Both the position numbers and the translations under genes were made by a program. This document shows, one piece after another, positions 6,008-12,093 of a stretch of 12,093 bases of DNA (position 1 is its first letter; each line of letters opens with the position of its first letter). Source of the DNA: Actinomycetota bacterium (GTDB lineage Bacteria; Actinomycetota; Humimicrobiia; Humimicrobiales; Humimicrobiaceae); NCBI GenBank assembly GCA_004376325.1, contig SOKC01000116.1, positions 1-12,093 on the forward strand, read 5' to 3'. Below the pieces are notes generated by a model. It was not told where the DNA came from. It saw nothing but the letters and a program-made list of their open reading frames with translations, and searched no databases.

Positions 6008-7840
6008 TTACTCCTTTATATCAAATTTTTTTTCAAAATAATCTAATACATCCTCTTCTGTACGGCTATTTTTACTACTCCTATCTTTTGAATTTGAACT
6101 ATTACTGGCTTTATTTTCTGCATTTTCAGCCCTGCTTTTTCCGCTTACTTTGCTGCTCACTTTACTTTCTACGCCACTTATCACATTAGTTTTATCCACT
6201 TTTTTACCAAGCTCGAATTTAATCCTTAAGTCCTTACCTGTAACTTCTTTTATCACACTGGATATCAACTCGATATTTTTGCTTTTATTTAAATGGTCCC
6301 TGTGCCATTCTTTTTCTTTATCCAGGTAGAAATACAATGTGCCGTTTTCTATTTTATAAGGTACAGCTTCTGTAAACATAGCGTGAACCGAAATTTTCTT
6401 CTTTTTTAAACTCTGCGAGATTTTATCCAGATTATTATTAATCAAACCAATTTCCTCATCTTTTTTTTCTACTCCATCATCGGTCATCTCTAATTTATGA
6501 GCCTTACCCCCACTTACTGCATGCTTACTCTGAATTCCGACCTCGCTTACAATCTTATCAATTTCATTGATATTTATAATATCAAAATCATCTTCTCCAT
6601 TTTTATAAACACTGGTATCAACATCAGCTTTATGATTATGAGAATTCTTATAACCTTCTTGTATTGAATTAATTTTATCAATTTCTTTCCTTAAAGATTC
6701 TATCTGCGTCTCCATAAGCCTGGTTTTCTTTCCTATTTCTTTTTCATCCAATACAATAAAATTAATGGCTCTGACTACCGCTGACTTGAAAAAGACTTTT
6801 GAGCCTTCACCCCATTTGATTTGCTTGAGCAAATCTGTAAACAGTTCCATATAAAACTCTATTTCTTCCTTTTGCAGTCTTTTAGCCTGACCCAGACACT
6901 TATCTTTATAATCTTCACTTATATTTACAATTTCAAAAGGATTATTGTAATTTTTAATAACATACAAATCATACAGATGATCCAGAAACTCGGATACGAA
7001 TACTTTAAGGTTTTGATTACTGCCAGTAATTTTATTTACCAGAAGCAAGCCCCTTACCAAGTTCTTTTCAATCAAAATATCTGTAAATTCAAAAAGCATC
7101 TCAAGATCTGTGACCCCGAGAAGAGAAATAACATCGGCAACTTCAATTTTATCCTCACCAAATGCTGCCAGTTGTTCCAATATGCCATCGGCATCTCTCA
7201 GGCTGCCATCTACATATTTAGAAATTAAGCTCATAGCTGAATCACTTATGGTTATTTTTTCACTTCTGGCTATTTTCTGCAGCCTCTCTTTGATTTTATC
7301 CATTGGTATTGGAAAGAAATCAAATCTCTGGCATCTTGACATTACAGTAGGAATTACTTTATTTGGTTCAGTAGTGGCCATTATAAATATTACATGTTCG
7401 GGAGGCTCTTCCAGAACCTTGAGCAGCGCATTAAAAGCTTCCGTGGTTAACATATGGACTTCATCAATAATATAGACTTTTTTTCTCAGTATATTAGGCA
7501 GATATTTTACTTTTTCCCTGAGCTCTCTTATTTCATTTATTCCTCTATTGGAAGCAGCATCGATTTCTACAACATCCATACTGGAGCCATTGGATATACT
7601 TACACAATTTTCACATTTATTGCATGGCTCCGGGGTAGTACCTTTCCTGCAATTTAAAGCCTTTGCCAGTATGCGCGCAGTTGATGTTTTGCCTGTCCCT
7701 CTGGGACCGCAAAATATATAACAATGTGATAATCTATTATTGGATATAGCATTTTTAATAGTTCTAACATTGTACTCTTGACCGATTATTTCTCCAAAGT
7801 CCTGCGGTCTCCATTTTCTATAAAATGAAATGTAACCCAT
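6008..7840 (-). CDS. dnaX: DNA polymerase III subunits gamma and tau
   Basis: ATPase of the clamp loader that places the sliding clamp on primed DNA; the full-length tau form also links polymerase cores and helicase. Of 610 residues, the AAA+ module fills roughly 1-240: Walker A GPRGTGKT (45-52), zinc ligands Cys64, 73, 76 and 79, Walker B IIDEVHML (124-131), sensor-1 MATTEPN (154-160) and the SRC arginine-finger motif (168-170). A helical collar domain follows to about 365, then a charged low-complexity linker (370-475), a conserved C-terminal domain starting near KKKKISVHAMFTEAVPYKI (about 479-545) and a Ser/Lys-rich tail. The ATG at 7840 gives the standard MGYISFYRKWRPQ-type N-terminus but has no Shine-Dalgarno sequence. 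The gene starts 33 nt after the SRP RNA with no terminator between them. Two slippery tracts in the linker-encoding part could produce a shorter gamma-like product. No frameshift breaks the ATPase or collar domains. Confidence 0.97.
   Translation of the reverse strand: MGYISFYRKWRPQDFGEIIGQEYNVRTIKNAISNNRLSHCYIFCGPRGTGKTSTARILAKALNCRKGTTPEPCNKCENCVSISNGSSMDVVEIDAASNRGINEIRELREKVKYLPNILRKKVYIIDEVHMLTTEAFNALLKVLEEPPEHVIFIMATTEPNKVIPTVMSRCQRFDFFPIPMDKIKERLQKIARSEKITISDSAMSLISKYVDGSLRDADGILEQLAAFGEDKIEVADVISLLGVTDLEMLFEFTDILIEKNLVRGLLLVNKITGSNQNLKVFVSEFLDHLYDLYVIKNYNNPFEIVNISEDYKDKCLGQAKRLQKEEIEFYMELFTDLLKQIKWGEGSKVFFKSAVVRAINFIVLDEKEIGKKTRLMETQIESLRKEIDKINSIQEGYKNSHNHKADVDTSVYKNGEDDFDIININEIDKIVSEVGIQSKHAVSGGKAHKLEMTDDGVEKKDEEIGLINNNLDKISQSLKKKKISVHAMFTEAVPYKIENGTLYFYLDKEKEWHRDHLNKSKNIELISSVIKEVTGKDLRIKFELGKKVDKTNVISGVESKVSSKVSGKSRAENAENKASNSSNSKDRSSKNSRTEEDVLDYFEKKFDIKE
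6401..6410 (-). other. Candidate -1 frameshift heptamers in dnaX (T TTA AAA AAG)
   Basis: Codons 478-480 read TTA AAA AAG after a T-ending codon, so two overlapping slippery heptamers, T TTA AAA and A AAA AAG, are both in the zero frame. A AAA AAG is the same heptamer used in Escherichia coli dnaX. A -1 slip adds 15 residues and stops at TAA (6356-6354), giving about 495 residues. A 5-bp stem with a 3-nt loop (TACAG-AAG-CTGTA, 6374-6362) lies 26 nt downstream, farther than usual for a stimulator, and no upstream Shine-Dalgarno-like stimulator is seen. Use is inference. Confidence 0.35.
6461..6468 (-). other. A8 slippery run in dnaX, possible gamma-forming site
   Basis: Codons 458-460 read GAA AAA AAA, giving eight consecutive A residues with the heptamer A AAA AAA in frame. 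A -1 shift reads AGA TGA, so the product would end one residue after codon 460 (461 residues in all), close to the size of known gamma subunits. A +1 shift also stops soon. Thermus thermophilus makes gamma by RNA polymerase slippage on an A9 run in dnaX. Whether A8 is long enough here cannot be judged from sequence. Confidence 0.35.
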
Positions 7841-7873
7841 AAAAATATATAGCTATTTTAATTAGTAATAAAT

Positions 7874-8145
7874 GACCGTGCCCCAGATCTCGATTTATAA
7901 TAACAAGTGCATCTCATACAGTTAACTCCAGCCAGGTTTCCTTGTGGCACCCGGAGAATATTACTTACCGCTGCTTCCTCTCGGATCTGACGGGGTTTGT
8001 AACCCTCCGCCGCACAAGACCCAACCTTCAACATCACTTATATAAGCGCTAAACCTCACTATCATAAACCTCATATCTGTTGATCAGCCTCACTATAGCG
8101 GATTGTGAGTTACAGGGCACCGCTAGCTCCCCACCTAGCACGGCC
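7874..8145 (-). ncRNA. ffs: Signal recognition particle RNA, long form with Alu domain
   Basis: The RNA scaffold of the signal recognition particle, which binds Ffh and targets nascent membrane and secreted proteins to FtsY. The 5' part (GTGCTAGGTGGGGAGCTAGC, then GGTGCCCTGTAAC and AATCCGCTATAGTGAGG) is the Alu-domain signature of Bacillus-type scRNA. Helix 8 (domain IV) is TCAGATCC, a GAGA tetraloop (7982-7979, of the GNRA class) and GGAAGCAGC, the Ffh-binding site. The terminal helix is formed by GGCCGTG (8145-8139) with CACGGTC (7880-7874), with one G-U pair, which sets the ends to within a few bases. The length of about 272 nt matches the roughly 270-nt B. subtilis RNA. Its position directly upstream of dnaX is the classical Firmicutes arrangement. 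There is no T-run after the 3' end, so the mature end is probably made by processing of a longer transcript that includes dnaX. Confidence 0.96.
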
Positions 8146-8151
8146 AATTTG

Positions 8152-8157
8152 ATTATA
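8152..8157 (-). promoter_or_regulatory. -10 box of the SRP RNA promoter
   Basis: On the minus strand, a perfect TATAAT (8157-8152) lies 6 nt before the predicted first base of the SRP RNA (G at 8145), the ideal distance for a start site. The -35 region is T-rich (GTTTTAT-like) and weak. This promoter probably drives the SRP RNA and, by read-through, dnaX-ybaB-recR. Confidence 0.6.
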
Positions 8158-8213
8158 TAAGATTAATTAAAAAAATAAAACTGGCTATTAGATAGTTTAT
8201 CTGAAAATAATTG

Positions 8214-8241
8214 TTGACCATTTAATTTAAAATAGTAGAAT
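8214..8241 (+). promoter_or_regulatory. Promoter for the transporter pair
   Basis: TTGACC (8214-8219, 5 of 6 to the -35 consensus) and TAGAAT (8236-8241, 5 of 6 to the -10 consensus) are separated by 16 nt. Transcription would start near 8248, about 70 nt before the first transporter ATG. It is divergent from the SRP RNA promoter. A short dyad, TTAGATA-GTT-TATCTGA (8188-8204), lies between the two promoters and could be an operator, but it is short. Confidence 0.5.
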
Positions 8242-8319
8242 TCTTACTCAGACATTTATTCGAACTGATAAATAAACAATTAAGGTAAAATAAAAAAACA
8301 CTTATCCGATACCATTTAA

Positions 8320-9501
8320 ATGATTAAATTTAAGAAAGGTCTTAACAAAACTAAAATTTTTTTAAGTTTCAGTACTCACATGGTAACAGATACTTATGCC
8401 AGCTTTATAATAGGGCTTATCCCCATACTGGCCGTTAAGCTGGAACTTTCTCTTTTTCTGGTGAGTATCTTAACTTCGGTAAACTTTATCTCCAACAGCC
8501 TCACACAACCTGCATTCGGGTACCTTTCGGATAAATACGGCATAAGATATTTTCTTATTGCAGGTCCACTGGCTGCCTCTATATTTATAAGTCTTCTGGG
8601 GGTATCTCCGGGCTACTGGTTTATCCTGGTATTTTTATTTTTAGGAAACCTTGGAGTTGCCGCCATTCATCCTCCTACTGCAGCCACAGCCAGTCATGTG
8701 GGAGGAAGCAGAAAGGGACTGGTAAATTCCATAATATCTTTTGGGGGCGCTGTCGGTTTTTCACTAGGTTCATTATTCGTTATTTTCATTGTAAGCAAAC
8801 TTGGTCTTAAATTTACCCCTCTGGCTGCTATCCCGGGAATAATTATGGCTCTGGTTCTTATAAAATTTGACTCATCCATTTTCTTAACTGAAACTCAAAA
8901 AGTTAAAATTAGCTTTATCAGAAAAATTAAAAGCCTGAAAAAAACAAAACTTATTTTGCTCCTGCTCGTAATGTTCGCTGCCTACTCCAGAGATTTAACT
9001 GTTCTATCAATGCTCACCTTTATGCCTTTGTATTTCACAGGTCAGGGAGTACAACTAATAAATTTCGGATATATAATCATGGTCTTTATTTTAATAGGAG
9101 GAATTGGTGGCCTTTTTGCAGGCTATTATTCAGATAGAATTAGAAAAAGAACTGCTGTAATCCAGGCCGGGCTGTCAATTTCTATTCCTCTTTTCTTTTT
9201 AATGTTTAAAATGCCCCTGAGTATATCAATAATTTTGTTTATTCTGGCAGGATTTTTTGCCACCTCAACCCTGCCTTTATGTATTAGGGTGGTACAGGAT
9301 ATATTTCCTGGCAACGTAAGCCTTGCCTCTTCCATGGTCATGGGCGTAAGCGGGGGAACTGCGGCAGCTACTGTTATTCTTGTTGGTAAAATTGCAGATT
9401 ATACCGGAATTATAAAGGCTATAAACTATGTCCTGGTAATACCAATTTTAGCATCTCTGCTATTATTCTTATTTCCACTCGTAAGATCAAAGTACAGGTA
9501 G
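8320..9501 (+). CDS. Major facilitator exporter, fosmidomycin-resistance (Fsr)-like, copy 1
   Basis: A proton-coupled efflux transporter of the inner membrane. The closest family I recognise is Fsr, whose Escherichia coli member gives fosmidomycin resistance; the real substrate here is unknown. The 393-residue protein is almost entirely hydrophobic, consistent with 12 transmembrane helices. Visible marks: motif-A-like GYLSDKYGIRY (67-77) between helices 2 and 3, LGNLGVAAIHPPTAATASH (108-126) with the His-Pro pair typical of Fsr, RKGLVNSIISFGGAVGFSLG (131-150), a central cytoplasmic basic loop (about 190-212) and a second motif-A copy, GYYSDRIRKR (268-277). The ATG has no Shine-Dalgarno sequence. 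Starting at Met21 instead would cut into the first helix region, so the upstream ATG is preferred. It is the first of two adjacent paralogues and has a good promoter about 70-100 bp upstream. No terminator is seen before copy 2. Confidence 0.85.
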   Translation: MIKFKKGLNKTKIFLSFSTHMVTDTYASFIIGLIPILAVKLELSLFLVSILTSVNFISNSLTQPAFGYLSDKYGIRYFLIAGPLAASIFISLLGVSPGYWFILVFLFLGNLGVAAIHPPTAATASHVGGSRKGLVNSIISFGGAVGFSLGSLFVIFIVSKLGLKFTPLAAIPGIIMALVLIKFDSSIFLTETQKVKISFIRKIKSLKKTKLILLLLVMFAAYSRDLTVLSMLTFMPLYFTGQGVQLINFGYIIMVFILIGGIGGLFAGYYSDRIRKRTAVIQAGLSISIPLFFLMFKMPLSISIILFILAGFFATSTLPLCIRVVQDIFPGNVSLASSMVMGVSGGTAAATVILVGKIADYTGIIKAINYVLVIPILASLLLFLFPLVRSKYR

Positions 9502-9618
9502 TAAATTAAAATCTTGTCTGGACTGATATTTGATTTAAAGTTAAAATTGAAATTTGAAATGCCTGCCATTTTTAAAATAGGATAAATATTTCTAAAAAAA
9601 TACGCAAGTGAAAAGAAA

Positions 9619-10818
9619 ATGAATAGAAAAAGCAGCAGCTTTAATAAATTGCAGATTTCACTTTCAGCGGGAAGCCATTTTATTACTGATATATACCAGA
9701 GCTTCATAATAGGTCTCATACCGGTACTTGCCTTAAAATTCGACCTATCCCTTTTTAAAGTTGGACTTCTTACTGCTACCAGTGTAATTGCAAACAGTCT
9801 TTTCTCCCCCATCTTTGGATATTTCTCAGACCGTCACGGGCTAAAATATTATATAATTGCCGGTCCGCTTTTTACTTCTATTTTTTTAAGCCTAATTGGA
9901 ATACTGCCTAACTACTATTTTATACTGGCTTTTTTATTTTTAGGAAATTTAAGTATTGCTGCTTACCATCCCGCAAGTGCTGCTATCGCTGGACATTTTG
10001 GCGGCAGCAAGAAAGGACTTGGAAGCTCTATTATCAATTTTGGAGGAAATTTTGGAAATGCGCTTGGTGTACTCCTGATAATATTAATTGTTGAAAAACT
10101 CAACATAAACCTTACTCCCATTGCTATGATCCCGGGAATAATTATGGTAATTGTTCTGTTTAAATTCGTCCCTAATACATCATTTAGGAACAAGGCAGAA
10201 AATACTCTTAATTTCTTTGCAAAAATTAAAAAAGTAAATAAAAGAAAGATGTATCTTTTATTTTTGATTATGTTTACTATTTATTCCCTATATATTATGT
10301 GGATCACCCTTATAACCTATATGCCCTTATACTATACCGGGGCAAATATAACCCTTATCAATGTAGGAACAATTATGCTCTTTTTCGGAATGCTGGGTGG
10401 AGCAGGCGGTCTCTTTTCCGGATTCTTATTCGACCGTTTTAAAAAAGGCAGCTTAATTATCCAGATTGGCTTTGTTCTGGCCGCACCTATACTCTTTTTT
10501 ACTTTCAGAACCACAGGCCTTATCTCTATAATACTTTTTGTTACCGGCGGATTTTTTCTGATTTCAATTCAGCCGGTATGTATCAGAATGACTCAGGACC
10601 TCCTGCCTGGAAATATGAGCCTGGCATCTTCTTTGATTCTGGGATTCAGTCCTGGAATTGCTGCTATTACAATGATTTTTCTGGGAAAAGCTGCGGATAT
10701 TATTGGAATCGTAGCCCTTATAAACTATGAAATAATTCTTATTATATTTACCATTCTTATGCTTTTTAGCTTTCCCTTAGCTGAAAGGAGTTTAAGAGAT
10801 GAGAAAAACAATCCGTAA
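9619..10818 (+). CDS. Major facilitator exporter, fosmidomycin-resistance (Fsr)-like, copy 2
   Basis: A second 12-helix inner-membrane exporter of 399 residues. By eye it aligns without gaps to the upstream copy over the first 180 residues, and about half the residues there are identical: SFIIGLIP at 28-35, GYFSDRHGLKYY at 67-78, the His117-Pro118 pair, KKGLGSSIINFGGNFGNALG at 131-150 and IPGIIM at 171-176. The C-terminal half has the same layout (GFLFDRFKKGS, then DLLPGNMSLASS). The two genes are 117 bp apart and in the same direction, which fits an old tandem duplication. Only a weak purine-rich stretch (GTGAAAAGAAA) precedes the ATG. Poor promoter-like elements (TTGAAA at 9554-9559 and TAGGAT at 9578-9583, 18 nt apart) might allow separate expression. 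Substrate unknown; the two copies may have different substrates or may work as a pair. Confidence 0.85.
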   Translation: MNRKSSSFNKLQISLSAGSHFITDIYQSFIIGLIPVLALKFDLSLFKVGLLTATSVIANSLFSPIFGYFSDRHGLKYYIIAGPLFTSIFLSLIGILPNYYFILAFLFLGNLSIAAYHPASAAIAGHFGGSKKGLGSSIINFGGNFGNALGVLLIILIVEKLNINLTPIAMIPGIIMVIVLFKFVPNTSFRNKAENTLNFFAKIKKVNKRKMYLLFLIMFTIYSLYIMWITLITYMPLYYTGANITLINVGTIMLFFGMLGGAGGLFSGFLFDRFKKGSLIIQIGFVLAAPILFFTFRTTGLISIILFVTGGFFLISIQPVCIRMTQDLLPGNMSLASSLILGFSPGIAAITMIFLGKAADIIGIVALINYEIILIIFTILMLFSFPLAERSLRDEKNNP

Positions 10819-10830
10819 GTAAGTTAAAAT

Positions 10831-10850
10831 AAACCCTGTAAAGGACGTTT
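10831..10850 (-). terminator. Possible weak terminator between the converging genes
   Basis: On the minus strand, AAAC-GT-CCT-TTAC-AGG-GTTT forms a bulged stem followed by ATTTTAAC, downstream of the alcohol dehydrogenase stop. On the plus strand the same dyad follows the second transporter but is trailed by A-rich rather than T-rich sequence, so it suits the minus-strand gene better. The stem is short and interrupted, hence low confidence. Confidence 0.3.
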
Positions 10851-10893
10851 ATAAAAAATCCGGAAAACACCCTCAATAGAGTATGCATTACTT

Positions 10894-12057
10894 CTATCTT
10901 GCTAGTTTTAATATTTCCAGAACATCACTTTTATCCAGTCTTACGAAATTGCCCACCGGTCCACCTTCTGTACATTTCTCTGCCATCTCTTCCAATCTAT
11001 CGAAAGGAATATTTGCTTCCTTCAAGGTGATGGGCAGTCCTATCTTTTCATAGAAATCTTTCAGTGTCTCTATCCCTTCCAATGCTGTTTTTTCAATATC
11101 CTTAAAATCAGGTTCCACATTCCACACTCTTACAGCAAATTGTGCAAACTTTTCCACATCCTGTTTGTATACATATTTCATCCATGCCGGGAAAATAATA
11201 GACAGTCCTGCTCCATGAGCAATATCATAAATTCCGCTAAGTTCGTGTTCCATACCATGTGAACCCCAATCCCCTATTCTTCCGGTGCCAAGTATGTCAT
11301 TGTGCGCAATAGTGCCTGCCCACATAATTTCAGCACGAGCTTCATAATTTTCCGGTTCCTTGAGTATTATGGGTATATTGCTGATTACTGTCTTTAGTGT
11401 AGCTTCACACAACCTATCAGTGAGGTCCACATTCTTAACTTTTGTGAAGTATCTCTCCATTATGTGTGCCATTATATCCGAAACCCCACAGGCAGTTTGA
11501 TAAGAAGGAAGAGTATAAGAAATCTCAGGGTTTAATATGGCAAACCTCGGGCGTAACTTTTCACTGGTAAACGCTCTTTTATAAAGTCCTTCCTCATTTG
11601 TAATTACGGAACCATTGCTGGCTTCGCTACCGGCCGCAGGTATGGTAAGGACCACTCCCACCGGGATAACTTTATCTACAACAGCTTTACCGGTATAAAA
11701 ATCCCAGACATCCCCATTATAAGAAACTCCTGATGCGACCGCCTTGGCTGAATCAATTGCACTTCCCCCACCTACCGCAAGAATAAAATCAACCTTCTCC
11801 TTACGGCAGATATCAATTCCTTTTTTTACCAGGCTTAACCTGGGATTAGGCTGAACGCCGCCCAGTTCAATTATTTTCAGGCCAGCATCTCTTAATGACT
11901 TTAAAATCCGGCCGTAGAGTCCGTACTTTTTAATACTTCCCCCGCCATAGTGTAATAAAACTTTACCGCCGTAACTAGCCGTTTCAATTCCCACCTGATT
12001 TTCGGTATCTTTTCCAAAAATTATTTTAGTAGCATTTTTGAACGTAAAATTCTCCAT
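10894..12057 (-). CDS. Iron-containing alcohol dehydrogenase, NAD(P)H-dependent butanol dehydrogenase type
   Basis: A group III metal-dependent dehydrogenase that interconverts aldehydes and primary alcohols, probably acting as an aldehyde reductase during fermentation (BdhA/BdhB/YqhD subfamily). The 387 residues match the family length. The Rossmann-like N-terminal domain has HYGGGSIKKYGLYGRI (36-51) and the dinucleotide motif GGGSAIDSAK (96-105). TIPAAGSEASNGSVI (138-152) follows. The all-helical domain supplies the metal ligands Asp194, His198, His267 and His281, within GVSDIMAHIMERYF and GMEHELSGIYDIAHGAGL, and all four are present. Gly38-Ser41 matches the YqhD-type coenzyme loop, which favours NADPH, but this is not certain. 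The start is well defined: AGGAGG (12067-12062) lies 4 nt before the ATG. The gene converges on the transporter pair. Its promoter is largely outside the window; TATA-rich sequence at 12070-12093 could include part of it. Confidence 0.93.
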   Translation of the reverse strand: MENFTFKNATKIIFGKDTENQVGIETASYGGKVLLHYGGGSIKKYGLYGRILKSLRDAGLKIIELGGVQPNPRLSLVKKGIDICRKEKVDFILAVGGGSAIDSAKAVASGVSYNGDVWDFYTGKAVVDKVIPVGVVLTIPAAGSEASNGSVITNEEGLYKRAFTSEKLRPRFAILNPEISYTLPSYQTACGVSDIMAHIMERYFTKVKNVDLTDRLCEATLKTVISNIPIILKEPENYEARAEIMWAGTIAHNDILGTGRIGDWGSHGMEHELSGIYDIAHGAGLSIIFPAWMKYVYKQDVEKFAQFAVRVWNVEPDFKDIEKTALEGIETLKDFYEKIGLPITLKEANIPFDRLEEMAEKCTEGGPVGNFVRLDKSDVLEILKLAR

Positions 12058-12093
12058 CTTTCCTCCTAAAAATGTAGATATAATTGTATATTC

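Noticed and set aside
6821..7475. Overlapping plus-strand open frames of 135 and 121 codons
   Set aside because: They are antisense to the dnaX ATPase and collar domains, and have low-complexity composition and no start signals.
7841..8319. CRISPR array, tRNA or insertion sequence in the large non-coding stretch
   Set aside because: The stretch is accounted for by the SRP RNA and two promoters; no spaced repeats, cloverleaf or transposase remnants are seen. None were found elsewhere in the window either.
9426..9812. Minus-strand open frame of 128 codons spanning the gap between the two transporters
   Set aside because: It overlaps the coding ends of both transporters in antisense, and its translation looks like read-through of AT-rich spacer and antisense membrane-helix codons.

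Overview
The window comes from an AT-rich, anaerobic, fermentative bacterium. The evidence is a single-chain oxygen-sensitive pyruvate:ferredoxin oxidoreductase, an iron-dependent butanol-dehydrogenase-type enzyme, and a long Firmicutes-type SRP RNA with an Alu domain. The order SRP RNA - dnaX - ybaB - recR is the same as in Bacillus subtilis (scr-dnaX-yaaK-recR). An aspartate kinase gene a few kilobases downstream of recR is reminiscent of actinobacterial chromosomes, so I would not assign a phylum beyond a low-GC anaerobe of the Clostridia or a related deep lineage.

Layout. Positions 1-8145 are all on the minus strand and read right to left. The SRP RNA (about 7874-8145) has its own promoter and runs, without a visible terminator, into dnaX (clamp-loader tau/gamma). 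ybaB (TTG start, 3 bp from dnaX) and recR follow. After a 241-bp gap with an extended -10 promoter and a dyad-containing leader comes the 1171-residue pyruvate:ferredoxin oxidoreductase. It is followed, 47 bp later, by aspartate kinase, which runs off the left edge and lacks only its last few codons. On the other side of a 174-bp divergent promoter region, two related Fsr-like major facilitator exporters (8320-9501 and 9619-10818) read rightward. They converge on an iron-type alcohol dehydrogenase gene (10894-12057, minus strand), whose upstream region is cut by the right edge.

How the genes work together. The minus-strand block is mostly housekeeping: protein targeting (SRP RNA), DNA replication (dnaX), nucleoid/repair functions (ybaB, recR), central carbon metabolism (pyruvate to acetyl-CoA and reduced ferredoxin) and entry into the lysine/threonine/methionine branch (aspartate kinase). 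The alcohol dehydrogenase fits a fermentative redox sink. The transporter pair looks like accessory drug or metabolite export.

I found no new defence, mobile or biosynthetic system here; the region is largely ordinary. The points most worth a second look are two slippery tracts in dnaX that could yield a short gamma-like subunit, the SRP RNA-dnaX junction, a probable internal start in the aspartate kinase gene, and several unexplained dyads in front of genes that lack Shine-Dalgarno sequences.
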